Notes under the pieces: generated by a model
Seen by the model: the letters and a program-made list of their open reading frames with translations, nothing else
Told to the model about the DNA's origin: nothing
Databases searched by the model: none
Origin: a virus
DNA length: 26,278 bases
Reading direction: 5' to 3' (one strand)
Virus record (IMG/VR): IMGVR_UViG_3300017527_000089
Location: 1-26,278 of that record
Made by a program: the position numbers and the translations under genes
In this document: in pieces, positions 5,778 through 13,280 of the stretch
How positions within the stretch are numbered: position 1 is the stretch's first letter
How the letters are laid out: the number at the start of each line of letters is the position of its first letter

Positions 5778-6075
5778 CGATTTTTTCCCAGTTTCGGACC
5801 GCCGCCTTCCAGTCCTTCATTTTCGATTTACCGACCATCCACCCCTTAGACTGATAAAAGTTAAAAAATGCTAAAGGATCGACGGTGTTCTTTCGCCCTG
5901 CGCAGTAATTGCTAACCTCGGTTAGCGAAGGCTTAACAAACGCGACCGCAGCCGTTTTGTATTCACCGCACCAGTCATGCTCGTTTACCCGCGACCAACC
6001 CTGACCTATCGGGGGATTTCGTCGGCAAGTTTCGGCATGAGCAAAGAAATATCTGCACCTCCCGCATCGGTTCAT
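5689..6075 (-). CDS. Zinc-finger plus DnaT/O-type replication protein
   Basis: The 128-aa protein joins two modules. The N-terminus has Cys at 4, 7, 17 and 36 in the pattern CGRCRYF...TCRRNPP...DWCGEY, a common phage zinc-binding domain. The C-terminal half has DPLAFFNFYQSKGWMVGKSK followed by MKDWKAAVRNWEK (residues 66-98), the signature at the end of many O/DnaT-like replication initiators, thought to bind ssDNA or helicase-loading partners. The ATG at 6075 overlaps the previous stop as ATGA. Its 3' end overlaps the P-like gene by 89 bases. No long O-type DNA-binding N-terminus is present, so origin recognition may be done by another protein. Confidence 0.7.
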   Translation of the reverse strand: MNRCGRCRYFFAHAETCRRNPPIGQGWSRVNEHDWCGEYKTAAVAFVKPSLTEVSNYCAGRKNTVDPLAFFNFYQSKGWMVGKSKMKDWKAAVRNWEKIDEKRKGSGKQSATERNADLHGYLDSKISG

Positions 6076-6269
6076 TCCTCCGCCCCCGGTGCTTCATCTA
6101 GCGATTCGTAGAATTGGCCGCACATCTCACATGATATTGGCTTTGGCCAGCCGCATTTACTGCACTTATTGGAACTGGCTAACCGCAGCCGCGTGTTTTC
6201 TGCTGTAAGCACCCGGATTCTGTTTGCCATCCTTTCAGCCTGTGCTGCTGTTACAAATGTTCCGCTCAT
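6072..6269 (-). CDS. Coiled-coil plus zinc-ribbon small protein
   Basis: The 65-aa protein has an N-terminal heptad-like helix (AERMANRIRVLTAENTRLRL, residues 11-30) followed by two Cys pairs at 36/39 and 47/50 (CSKCG and CEMCG), a compact zinc ribbon. The acidic tail ends EAPGAEE. The start at 6269 overlaps the preceding stop (ATGA) and the stop overlaps the next start in the same way. It probably dimerises by the coiled coil and binds nucleic acid or a protein partner; no named family. Confidence 0.7.
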   Translation of the reverse strand: MSGTFVTAAQAERMANRIRVLTAENTRLRLASSNKCSKCGWPKPISCEMCGQFYESLDEAPGAEE

Positions 6270-6430
6270 CCTGATACCCGCTTATTTTCCACCCGCTCGA
6301 CCGCCAGCATGAGCTGTGAGCGTATCCATTGTGTAGGTGTTACAAACCCCTGGCTCCGAGCCGCATCGATCACCCTGGCCCGCTGTACAGGCGTTAGGGT
6401 TAGATGCATCTTGACTAACTGATCTGGCAT
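6266..6430 (-). CDS. Small RHH-like putative regulator, first gene of leftward operon
   Basis: A 54-aa frame begins MPDQLVKMHLTLTPVQRARV and continues with a helix, a FVTPTQWIRSQL helix and a basic C-terminus. The strand-helix-turn-helix layout (short beta strand around HLTLT, helix, turn, helix) resembles Arc/MetJ-type ribbon-helix-helix proteins. The SD is ideal: AGAGGTGAGAA before the ATG. It is the first gene downstream of the leftward promoter and next to the tandem repeat at 6472-6493, so autoregulation is plausible. ATGA overlap with the next gene supports the frame. The RHH call is by pattern only. Confidence 0.7.
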   Translation of the reverse strand: MPDQLVKMHLTLTPVQRARVIDAARSQGFVTPTQWIRSQLMLAVERVENKRVSG

Positions 6431-6462
6431 TTCTCACCTCTTTCTTGGTTGCCGTTGCGGTA

Positions 6463-6492
6463 AGCATAGCAGAAAGGTGAAGGAAAGGTGAA
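6463..6492 (-). promoter_or_regulatory. Leftward early promoter
   Basis: On the minus strand TTCACC (6487-6492) and TATGCT (6463-6468) are spaced 18 bp, a fair sigma70 match placed ahead of the 6430 start. The -35 lies in the second unit of the tandem repeat. Confidence 0.55.
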
Positions 6493-6493
6493 G
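6472..6493. repeat. Perfect tandem 11-bp repeat between divergent promoters
   Basis: GAAAGGTGAAG occurs twice back to back (6472-6482, 6483-6493). It covers the leftward -35 and ends seven bases before the rightward -35, so a protein bound here could control both operons. Confidence 0.7.
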
Positions 6494-6500
6494 AAAAAAG

Positions 6501-6529
6501 TTGGAATAAGTGTAGAAAGCGGCTATAGT
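6501..6529 (+). promoter_or_regulatory. Rightward early promoter
   Basis: TTGGAA (6501-6506), a 17-bp spacer and TATAGT (6524-6529) form a good sigma70 promoter. The expected start site near 6536 gives a ~30-base leader to the first plus-strand gene and rules out an upstream in-frame ATG at 6488. Confidence 0.7.
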
Positions 6530-6565
6530 CTTTATACGGAAATCGAAAACACGAGGGAAACGAAG

Positions 6566-6730
6566 ATGAACAACATATATAAGACCTACGATCCTGAAGG
6601 CAATGCGCTGGTTTTTGAGTCACTAGCAGAAATTGCAAACGCACTCGATCTGAATGCCGACGATCGCCGCAAAGTTTTCTATCCTGGCGTCCATACCACT
6701 ATTAATGGTGACAAGGTAATCACTTACTAA
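6566..6730 (+). CDS. 54-aa early protein, unknown
   Basis: The first gene of the rightward operon encodes MNNIYKTYDPEGNALVFESL and ends VHTTINGDKVITY. The ATG at 6566 has GAGGG eight bases upstream and lies downstream of the promoter; an in-frame ATG at 6488 lies within the promoter and is therefore rejected. The FESLAEIANALDLNADDRRKV segment is a helix pair, and the start and end look like beta strands, so it may be a small mixed fold. No family recognised. Its stop overlaps the next start (TAATG). Confidence 0.7.
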   Translation: MNNIYKTYDPEGNALVFESLAEIANALDLNADDRRKVFYPGVHTTINGDKVITY

Positions 6731-6906
6731 TGTACGAAGACAAATACAGATGCCTGGATTGTGGCGACGAATGCAAGATAGTCGAAGAGACCTTTGACTA
6801 TGCGGGCACGCACTGCACGCATGGAAAATCAGGCACGCACCACACAGGCCACTATGTGTCCGACTGCTGTCTGGCTGAGTTTGAATGGATAGGGGAAACA
6901 GAATGA
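6730..6906 (+). CDS. Cys/His-rich 58-aa zinc-binding protein
   Basis: The frame starts MYEDKYRCLDCGDECKIVEE and includes THCTHGKSGTHHTGHYVSDCC. Three Cys near the N-terminus (8, 11, 15), an H-C-x-H segment and a late Cys pair form a likely zinc-binding module. The start overlaps the preceding stop (TAATG) and the end overlaps the next start (ATGA), with no gap, so the frame is well supported despite its small size. Function unknown; such zinc micro-proteins are common in phage early operons. Confidence 0.7.
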   Translation: MYEDKYRCLDCGDECKIVEETFDYAGTHCTHGKSGTHHTGHYVSDCCLAEFEWIGETE

Positions 6907-7061
6907 AAATCTACCAATTATCAACCCGTTCTCGGGTTGTCCAAACACGCAGCTGGCGATACCTGCAAGCGCTCGTCCATGACGACTGGATCACGGTCAG
7001 CAAGCACCCTGCAGCAATCCGCCGCCTGCCTGAAGGCGTCAAAATAATAGGGAGCGCATAA
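6903..7061 (+). CDS. 52-aa basic early protein, unknown
   Basis: The protein starts MKIYQLSTRSRVVQTRSWRY and has a basic, strand-like N-terminal half followed by AAIRRLPEGVKIIGSA. It is strongly basic overall, which fits nucleic-acid binding, but no motif was recognised. ATGA overlap with the zinc-binding gene before it supports the start; GGGGAAACAGA provides the SD. Confidence 0.65.
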   Translation: MKIYQLSTRSRVVQTRSWRYLQALVHDDWITVSKHPAAIRRLPEGVKIIGSA

Positions 7062-7169
7062 ATGAAACCTTGGGAAACAGAACCAGAAGTGACCGTCATG
7101 GTGAGCGTATACGGCCTTGCTGGCCTCGCATTCACCATCTATGTATTGATTGATATGGGGGTGATGTAA
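7062..7169 (+). CDS. 35-aa single-helix membrane micro-protein
   Basis: The frame encodes MKPWETEPEVTVMVSVYGLA and continues with a hydrophobic helix (GLAGLAFTIYVLIDMGVM) that ends the protein. GGGAG lies seven bases before the ATG and the stop overlaps the next start (TAATG). One TM helix with an acidic N-terminus; function unknown. Confidence 0.6.
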   Translation: MKPWETEPEVTVMVSVYGLAGLAFTIYVLIDMGVM

Positions 7170-7357
7170 TGCAGTCGTTTAACAACCTGATGCTACACAA
7201 GATCGCGTCAATCAAGGTAGAAAATCCAGTCCAGCTTGAAAGTACAGGCACTTGGGTAATGGGCATCACGTTTACTGATGAGTCTGGAAGCGAGATGAGT
7301 ATCTCCGCCTTTTCCGATGACGTCGAAAACCTCGCCATAGGGGATTCTGATGAATGA
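7169..7357 (+). CDS. 62-aa early protein, unknown
   Basis: The protein starts MQSFNNLMLHKIASIKVENP and looks like a small beta-rich acidic domain (GTWVMGITFTDESGSEMSIS) ending GDSDE. TAATG links it to the micro-protein before it, and it overlaps the next gene by eight bases. No recognised motif. Confidence 0.65.
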   Translation: MQSFNNLMLHKIASIKVENPVQLESTGTWVMGITFTDESGSEMSISAFSDDVENLAIGDSDE

Positions 7358-7541
7358 TTCAGAGATAGAGGAGCTGTCCGAACTGGCTGACGAAATTCTT
7401 GTTGAAGAAGATCCGCGAGTGTTGGCAGATCACATAGCCGATTCAATCGAAGAATGGTTACGCATCAGCGGATGCAGTACCCGCGATGCAATGTGGATGA
7501 AGAATGAACTACGCTTCTGGAGGAATTATGCGAACGTCTGA
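7350..7541 (+). CDS. 63-aa acidic helical protein
   Basis: The protein starts MNDSEIEELSELADEILVEE and is almost wholly helical and acidic in the first half, followed by EEWLRISGCSTRDAMWMKNE, giving a mixed charged C-terminus. It overlaps both neighbours (8 bases before, 14 after), placing it in the operon immediately before the annealing protein. It may be a DNA-mimic or adaptor by charge, but that is speculative. Confidence 0.65.
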   Translation: MNDSEIEELSELADEILVEEDPRVLADHIADSIEEWLRISGCSTRDAMWMKNELRFWRNYANV

Positions 7542-8148
7542 AAGCATCGCCGCACTAGCCGACGCACTTGGAAAGGCTCAAAGCGAGATGACTGGCGCAA
7601 AGAAGTCAGCAGATAACCCTTTCTTTAAGAGCAAATACAGTGACCTGACTGCGGTCATGGATGCGATTAGCAAGCCCTTTGCCCTGCATGGACTGTCGTT
7701 TGTGCAGTCGCCAGGGTTTGCAGATGGAAACATCTGCGTCACTACCCGGATCATGCACAGCTCGGGGGAATGGATCGAGGGCGATTGCATTCTGCCGCCT
7801 ACCAAAGCAGACGCACAGGGATACGGGAGCGCGATCACCTACGGGCGCCGTTATGGATTGCAGGCAATGGCTGGCGTTCCAAGCGTAGATTCTTCGGAGG
7901 ATGATGACGGCAATGCAGCGGTAGAGGCGGCGGAAAAGCCTGCGGGAAGGGTAAACCGTACCAAGGGGCAGGAATACATCAAGCTAATGCAGGACGCGCT
8001 GTATAACGAAGACGCGCTCGGGTTGAAGCAACTTCGCGACGAACTTCAGAGCGACGAAGCGATGTTGCAATTCGTTTGGAATTACTTTAACTCAAGCCAG
8101 AAGAAACAGATTCGCGAACTGGCGCACAGCGTAGCCAATGAGAATTGA
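7528..8148 (+). CDS. erf: ERF-family single-strand annealing recombinase
   Basis: The 206-aa protein carries the ERF core: MRTSESIAALADALGKAQSE, then SADNPFFKSKYSDLTAVMDA (residues 28-47), LSFVQSPG, the strands ICVTTRIMHSSGEWIEG, and YGSAITYGRRYGLQAMAGV, all characteristic of the family. ERF proteins anneal complementary single strands during phage recombination and genome circularisation. The C-terminus is a helical tail. ATG 7528 has GGAGG four bases upstream; an ATG at 7504 belongs to the upstream overlap. It is followed by a NinB/Orf-type gene and an SSB-tailed protein, a coherent recombination module. Confidence 0.93.
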   Translation: MRTSESIAALADALGKAQSEMTGAKKSADNPFFKSKYSDLTAVMDAISKPFALHGLSFVQSPGFADGNICVTTRIMHSSGEWIEGDCILPPTKADAQGYGSAITYGRRYGLQAMAGVPSVDSSEDDDGNAAVEAAEKPAGRVNRTKGQEYIKLMQDALYNEDALGLKQLRDELQSDEAMLQFVWNYFNSSQKKQIRELAHSVANEN

Positions 8149-8527
8149 AGTCAACAACATGGGCGACCATATCGCACTGGTAGAGCGTATGGCCCAGCGC
8201 CGAGATATAAAGCCATACGTTATCACTGTAGACCTCGCTGACGGGCGCACAGCGGCCCAGAACGATCTTATGTGGCCGAGTCTGCGGGAGATCAGCAAGC
8301 AAGTAATGTGGCATGGTGAAAAGTTAAGCCCTGAAGATTGGAAGGACGTTTTCACCGCAGCACTGAGAAAACAAAGAGCAGTGCCAGGTATAGAAGGTGG
8401 GCTTGTCTTTCTCGGCCTGCACACATCTAAGATCAGTAAGCAGGAAATGTCGGACCTGATGGAATTGATATTCTCCTTTGGCACTGATCACAACGTGGAA
8501 TTCAAGGAGTCAAACGATGGAATATGA
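8138..8527 (+). CDS. ninB: NinB/Orf-type recombination mediator
   Basis: The 129-aa protein has the NinB signature RTAAQNDLMWPSLREISKQV and LSPEDWKDVFTAALRK, and ends in a helix-rich domain with MELIFSFG. Lambda NinB (Orf) binds ssDNA and SSB and replaces host RecFOR in phage recombination; the length (lambda Orf is 146 aa) fits. The ATG at 8138 overlaps the ERF stop by 11 bases; an in-frame ATG at 8159 is an alternative as neither has a strong SD. Acts with the ERF protein upstream. Confidence 0.9.
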   Translation: MRIEVNNMGDHIALVERMAQRRDIKPYVITVDLADGRTAAQNDLMWPSLREISKQVMWHGEKLSPEDWKDVFTAALRKQRAVPGIEGGLVFLGLHTSKISKQEMSDLMELIFSFGTDHNVEFKESNDGI

Positions 8528-8762
8528 CAATACAAACCGTGGATCAATCTGGAAGAACGAAAAGAAAACCACTGACCGACACCCTGATTTTACCGGGTCG
8601 CTGAATGTGGAAGGCGTTGATTTCTGGGTATCGGCATGGAAGCGCAAGCCAGACGCCAGCCCAAATGCACCAGCACTCAGTTTTTCAGTAAAGAAAAAGG
8701 ATGCGCCGCCGATACATCAACCAGAGGCGCAACCAGCCTTGAATGATGACATACCTTTTTAG
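8517..8762 (+). CDS. Small conserved protein with SSB-like C-terminal tip
   Basis: The 81-aa protein starts MEYDNTNRGSIWKNEKKTTD and has a compact beta-rich core (HPDFTGSLNVEGVDFWVSAW, then ALSFSVKKK), followed by a Pro/Gln linker and the terminal residues NDDIPF. E. coli SSB ends DDDIPF, the peptide that docks exonuclease I, RecQ, RecO and other partners, so this protein may recruit such partners. ATG 8517 has GGAG seven bases upstream; the ATG at 8478 lies inside the NinB gene. The core resembles a small family seen in phages and plasmids, often called DUF736-like, but that is by memory of its pattern. Confidence 0.75.
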   Translation: MEYDNTNRGSIWKNEKKTTDRHPDFTGSLNVEGVDFWVSAWKRKPDASPNAPALSFSVKKKDAPPIHQPEAQPALNDDIPF

Positions 8763-8770
8763 GGGGAAAC

Positions 8771-8932
8771 ATGGACATACTTTGCATACTGATTTCAAGC
8801 GCATGCGGCTTTGCTGTCGGCGCATCCACGGTCGCTCTGTTTGCCATCAACGGGAATGACTGGGGAGAACATGAAAAGGACGAACATGAAACATCTATAG
8901 ACGTACCGGCCTGGCTAAGGCAAGCAGAGTAG
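8771..8932 (+). CDS. 53-aa membrane micro-protein, last early gene
   Basis: The frame starts MDILCILISSACGFAVGAST with one TM helix (ILCILISSACGFAVGASTVALFAI) and a charged, likely cytoplasmic tail (WGEHEKDEHETSIDV). GGGGG is six bases before the ATG. Its stop lies two bases before the end of the convergent late operon. Function unknown. Confidence 0.65.
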   Translation: MDILCILISSACGFAVGASTVALFAINGNDWGEHEKDEHETSIDVPAWLRQAE

Positions 8933-8934
8933 GA

Positions 8935-9276
8935 TCATAGCTCAGCAGTCCAAGCCACTACGTCTGTGCCATCACAAACGAGGATAACTTTGTCGCCCTG
9001 GGTGACCGCCACGCCTGACCCGGCACTGGTGGTAACGGTCAGGGTGTAGGCACCTGACGTATTGTTATGCACAAAATAAATCTTCCCCTCAGCGGGCACC
9101 ACAACGTCTGTATTAACGCCCAGTGTGCCGGTGTACTCATGTATTGCATTCTGTGCCTCAACATCGCTGAGCGTGACCGTAGCGCCTCCTGCCGCTGATT
9201 TGGACAGGTAGCCCATAGTAATACTGTTGAAGACGGTTTCAGGATTGGCCGGGTTGGCTGGCATTTCGATTGACAT
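8935..9276 (-). CDS. Small structural protein, tail-tip associated
   Basis: The 113-aa protein starts MSIEMPANPANPETVFNSIT and has a beta-rich core KIYFVHNNTSGAYTLTVTTS and GDKVILVCDGTDVVAW. This motif, a beta domain ending in a GT-x-V-x-W turn, is seen in C-terminal and accessory tail-fiber proteins. It starts in the stop of the large tail-tip gene (TAATG), so it is likely an accessory tip or fiber part; it could also be a chaperone. It is the last gene of the late operon. Confidence 0.65.
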   Translation of the reverse strand: MSIEMPANPANPETVFNSITMGYLSKSAAGGATVTLSDVEAQNAIHEYTGTLGVNTDVVVPAEGKIYFVHNNTSGAYTLTVTTSAGSGVAVTQGDKVILVCDGTDVVAWTAEL

Positions 9277-12200
9277 TAGGCTACGCCTCCTCGGGCGAAG
9301 TGGTTAGCGCGTTGGGTTGCGTCAAGTTCTGCGTCATATTGTGAGACCTCATCAATGCGCCCATCAATGGTTGCAATGGTGGTAAAGGCCGTACTCTTGC
9401 CGATACTCAATTGGTCAAGCGTTCCGGCCCATGACAGGCCGCTGGTTCCTGTCGCGTACAACGCGCCGTTGATATAGATGTCAACGTCAGTGATCCCGCT
9501 GAAATTACAGATGACGTGGTACTTGGTGCCGGTTGAAAGTGCCGCTCCGGTCACGTCTACACTAAAAGCTGAAGCAGCCACGTTGCCTAAGAAATGAACC
9601 TTGTCATCAGAGCCAACCACAAGCCAGCGTTTCCAGTAATAACCGCTAGGCGCATCATGCCCAACAAGCAACGCATAGTTACTGCCTGGGAAGGCGTCTA
9701 CCTCAAAGACACATTCTATACATTTGACGCTACGCAAAACGGATTGGGATATAGCCCCGTATACCTGCGCGTCCGACCCATCGAAATCGACGCATTTGCC
9801 GGTCTTGATTAGAGGGAATTGATCCAGCGTATACCCGCCCGCATAGGTCAGGTCGTAACTGCTTGAGCCTGCATCGTCTGCCGTGGTCCCGCTTGTCTCA
9901 TCAAGCCTGTGGTAGGAAATCAAAGACGACTCAGCCAGTACCGCTCCTGGATAGTCGAGCGTCAGTCCTATGTTAGAAGTAGCTAAGTGGCCGTTGCCTG
10001 CTAGGGCCGAGACTTGCGACACCCTCCAGGCCAGCTCATCACGCACCGCTCCAAAGTCTGCGATTTGGTGAGTGTGGCTGTATTGGTAGATGTTTGTCCC
10101 GGTCACTGTGACAGGGCGCACCACGGTATCTGCATCGTCAAGAATTTCTACTAGGTATGTCTCGGCTGATTCCGAATTCGATACTTGCCAGAAGGCCCTG
10201 CCGATCAGCCTGTCCTGCCGCATCCATTCAAGATCCCAATTGCTTGACCCGTCAATCTCGCCATGTAGCCGTGTTGGTGCAAAGCATTCTAAGGCTTCAG
10301 CCGTGAAGGTATAGCGTACATCAATGGCGCTGGCTGCCGTGCGGCCCAGTGTGATCCCTCGAAGGATCTCAACGGCATCGATGCTTGACGCACCATAGAC
10401 CACCCTGCCAAGTGTAGTTTCATCCAGAACAACGAACTGGTCACCAATCGCATGGTTGCCGACTGCGGCTTGAGTATCGCGTAACCCCCTGGCCAAGTCG
10501 GTTACAGCCCAACTACCATCTGTATTCTGTGAGGCAGTGACGAAAGCAATGATCTCAAAATTGCCATTGCTGCCCCACGCCGCATAGCTTGGCGCATCAC
10601 GGGTAGTGCTGGACAGCGCCCCAGCAATCAATCTAACGGTCAGCTCGGTGGTGGTATCCCAGAACCCAGCCCGTCCAGTTGTTGGGGCATCGACTGCCGT
10701 ACCCATTACCGCCTGTGTAGTCAGTGTTTCGACGTATGAATAGCTCAGGCCGTCAGAACTACGCTGTATCTCAGCCCCTGGCCAGTTAGCAGTAAAACTT
10801 GTTCCAGCAGTATATACCCCTGGGTTGTTATCAATGGTTCGCAACAAAGGGATATCAAGCGGCCAAAGGATTGTTGCACCAAGGATATTCACAGAGCCAT
10901 CAGTAGAGCGAGGATCGCCCCCTACGGCATAGTTAGTAAAGACGCTTGGCACCTCACGCAGGCCGACAAGATCAATCATGCGGCCATCAATGATCGAGGC
11001 GTTAGCCGCGCGATAGGTGTAATCGACCCCGTCGTAAGTGGTGCTTAGCACCTCGCCCGGCTGCACATCGTCAATGGTTGACGGCATGCAGGTTGCTTTG
11101 TACTGCTCGGATTCAATGTGCAGAAGGTGCAGAAATACATCAGCAATTTGCGCGCCTTCGTCATTGCTCAGAGCAATCGCAAGGCTGACCCGCTCAGTGG
11201 TGCCGCCTGTCGATGCTTGCCGCCTTGCTAACTGCGTCGACGCCTCATAGTTGTGATCAGGATCGACGAATGTTATCTCAACCATATCAGGCAGTTCGTT
11301 GCCTGCCCTGCGTGTTACCGTCCACGCTGGCGGCGGGCTACTACCATCTATGTGTGCGCCGATCTCATCTTCAGTTAGTGTTACAGATGCTGTGGCACCC
11401 CGTAGAATAGCTGTCAAGTCGCCAGACCTCGGCACGTAGTCAAACGCGTAAGCCATTTGTAGCTGTGAGATAACCGCCCTGCGACTTGTCGCCTTTGATA
11501 CCCCGATGCCTCGCACATCAATTGCAGACAGTGCGGTTACATCAATATCACCAGCCACTAATTCTGTGTTTTCAATACTTAGATCACTGACGACATCATC
11601 TAGGGACGCGACCTGTCCTGATGCAGCAAACAGATTTGCAGAGTGTGCGTCTTCATCGTTATAGGGGCCATACCAGACACGGCCCGAAACAGAATGATAG
11701 AGGGTTAGCGAAGTACCCGAAGCAATGCCGGAGTATTCAACAGGGGCTGTGGTCAGATCATCCAAGCGCAGCTCATAGACGCTGGTCGTTATCTGCATCA
11801 TCAACGTGTTGTTTCCGGCGTGGTAGAACACACCACCCGGCCCGCCTAAAATCACTGTGCCGCTGATCGAATAGTCGGTATTAAAATTGACAGTATTTAG
11901 AAGCGTTCCGTCATCATCGAATTCCTTGAAGATGGCCGGAGTATTGCTCTCAAGCACCCACCATGAATCATCACCACGCACAGCGTATAAGGCTGCACTG
12001 CTGATAGCGGTCGGCGTAGTAAATTGCAACAGCGTTGAATCTAAAACGGATATGGCCCAAGCGGTCGCAGACACATCTGCATCAGCGAGGAAAACAAGAA
12101 TATCTCCTTCACCGCTGCTGTAAATCTCAGAGGTAAAATACCAGCCTGTTGGCGGCTCTACTTCGGTTTCAGTGTCAAATCCATAATAGAAGTCATACCC

Positions 12201-13280
12201 ATTGAACGCACCACGGTTGATTATATAGAAAGGTTTAGCGGCTGGGTTTACATCGTACCAGTCGTAAACCAGATCAAGCATATACTTCGTGCTGGTCTTC
12301 GCAGGTGATATGTCAGTAACAACTCCGCTTATAGCGTCAATCGTCCAGATATATTGAGGCGTACCTTCTTCCCCTGCGATAACCGCTATCTCTCCAGGCG
12401 TCGCTATATATCCGACATCTGTCAGGGTCAGTTTAGGTTTAAGCGTAGGGTTGCTGAAGTCTTCAATTGACCCTGCAGGCGTCTGCCATGCAACCGTCCT
12501 GGTTAGTGGATTAACTGCGGTGATCGCGTAAGTCTGGCCGATAGATCTGGACAGGGGGAATATCAACAGATCAGTCAGCGGCTCGATTAGCCCGCCTTGC
12601 CGCTCTGAGTCTTCACCTGTGACCATAACCTGCGTGGCTTGCAGCGTGGTCCCGGATGTAGCCGCAACCGCAATTAGGAATTCGAAGTTGATAGCAAAGC
12701 TGTTGCCGAATTCCGAGTGCGCGAAGTCTTCAAATACAACGTGGGCCGTGCCCCGATAAGCAGGTACATTGCCAGCGCCATGGGTCGCTTCCATCGTCGG
12801 GTCTGGGTTCTGCGTTTCGGTGCCTGGGTATAGTGTGTAGTTTAGCCAGTCAGGCTTGACCACTCCGGCTGTTGGGCTGGCATCAAAGATAACCCGCCCA
12901 TTGGCTTTGATCTGCAGTACAGCTTGGATCTCCCCATCATGAACCGCAATGTCCATATCGGAAAAATAGGTGTAGGTTGTGGTGGTATGCGTTGGCCCGC
13001 CCTTGGCGCTTTGCTCGTCTTCGGTCGCAACCTCTCTAACCGGGCTGGCATCAATTATATTCCCAGCAACCGGGAACACGCCCCAGACCCTAGGAAGTAT
13101 CTGGCCATAAGCCGATGTAGTAACAGAACCATCTTCGATGCGCGGTCCTGAAGCATCAGTATCTTCGGCTAGAAGAACCCCAGCACCATAGGATGCAACG
13201 GCAAAACCAATCTGGCCGCCAATACCCGGAGCAATGAAGTTGCCAATTGCAGCGCCTGCAAGCCCTATTGCTAGCCTCAT
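9276..13280 (-). CDS. Tail tip/host-specificity protein (J-like) with C-terminal LamG domain
   Basis: This 1334-aa protein is the longest in the window. It starts MRLAIGLAGAAIGNFIAPGI, a Gly/Ala hydrophobic N-terminus found in J/GTA-tip proteins, followed by GQILPRVWGVFPVAGNIIDA. A middle portion has the GTA-like segments MVEITFVDPDHNYEAS and REVPSVFTN, and the C-terminal 215 residues (about 1120-1334) begin LISYHRLDETSGTTADDAGS and include a concanavalin/LamG fold pattern (YNFSGITDVDIYINGALY-like strands, then IDGRIDEVSQYDAEL). Such C-terminal lectin-like domains bind glycans, so this is the probable receptor-binding end. It sits after NlpC/P60, where J is expected. The ATG at 13280 overlaps the preceding stop (ATGA). 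Confidence 0.88.
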   Translation of the reverse strand: MRLAIGLAGAAIGNFIAPGIGGQIGFAVASYGAGVLLAEDTDASGPRIEDGSVTTSAYGQILPRVWGVFPVAGNIIDASPVREVATEDEQSAKGGPTHTTTTYTYFSDMDIAVHDGEIQAVLQIKANGRVIFDASPTAGVVKPDWLNYTLYPGTETQNPDPTMEATHGAGNVPAYRGTAHVVFEDFAHSEFGNSFAINFEFLIAVAATSGTTLQATQVMVTGEDSERQGGLIEPLTDLLIFPLSRSIGQTYAITAVNPLTRTVAWQTPAGSIEDFSNPTLKPKLTLTDVGYIATPGEIAVIAGEEGTPQYIWTIDAISGVVTDISPAKTSTKYMLDLVYDWYDVNPAAKPFYIINRGAFNGYDFYYGFDTETEVEPPTGWYFTSEIYSSGEGDILVFLADADVSATAWAISVLDSTLLQFTTPTAISSAALYAVRGDDSWWVLESNTPAIFKEFDDDGTLLNTVNFNTDYSISGTVILGGPGGVFYHAGNNTLMMQITTSVYELRLDDLTTAPVEYSGIASGTSLTLYHSVSGRVWYGPYNDEDAHSANLFAASGQVASLDDVVSDLSIENTELVAGDIDVTALSAIDVRGIGVSKATSRRAVISQLQMAYAFDYVPRSGDLTAILRGATASVTLTEDEIGAHIDGSSPPPAWTVTRRAGNELPDMVEITFVDPDHNYEASTQLARRQASTGGTTERVSLAIALSNDEGAQIADVFLHLLHIESEQYKATCMPSTIDDVQPGEVLSTTYDGVDYTYRAANASIIDGRMIDLVGLREVPSVFTNYAVGGDPRSTDGSVNILGATILWPLDIPLLRTIDNNPGVYTAGTSFTANWPGAEIQRSSDGLSYSYVETLTTQAVMGTAVDAPTTGRAGFWDTTTELTVRLIAGALSSTTRDAPSYAAWGSNGNFEIIAFVTASQNTDGSWAVTDLARGLRDTQAAVGNHAIGDQFVVLDETTLGRVVYGASSIDAVEILRGITLGRTAASAIDVRYTFTAEALECFAPTRLHGEIDGSSNWDLEWMRQDRLIGRAFWQVSNSESAETYLVEILDDADTVVRPVTVTGTNIYQYSHTHQIADFGAVRDELAWRVSQVSALAGNGHLATSNIGLTLDYPGAVLAESSLISYHRLDETSGTTADDAGSSSYDLTYAGGYTLDQFPLIKTGKCVDFDGSDAQVYGAISQSVLRSVKCIECVFEVDAFPGSNYALLVGHDAPSGYYWKRWLVVGSDDKVHFLGNVAASAFSVDVTGAALSTGTKYHVICNFSGITDVDIYINGALYATGTSGLSWAGTLDQLSIGKSTAFTTIATIDGRIDEVSQYDAELDATQRANHFARGGVA

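Noticed and set aside
6488-6565. N-terminal extension of the first rightward gene from ATG 6488
   Set aside because: It lies upstream of the predicted transcription start (about 6536), within the promoter; the ATG at 6566 has the SD.
6282-6644. Minus-strand ORF of 120 aa across the promoter region
   Set aside because: It covers both promoters and the tandem repeat, is antisense to the first rightward gene, and its frame conflicts with the 54-aa gene that has an ideal SD.
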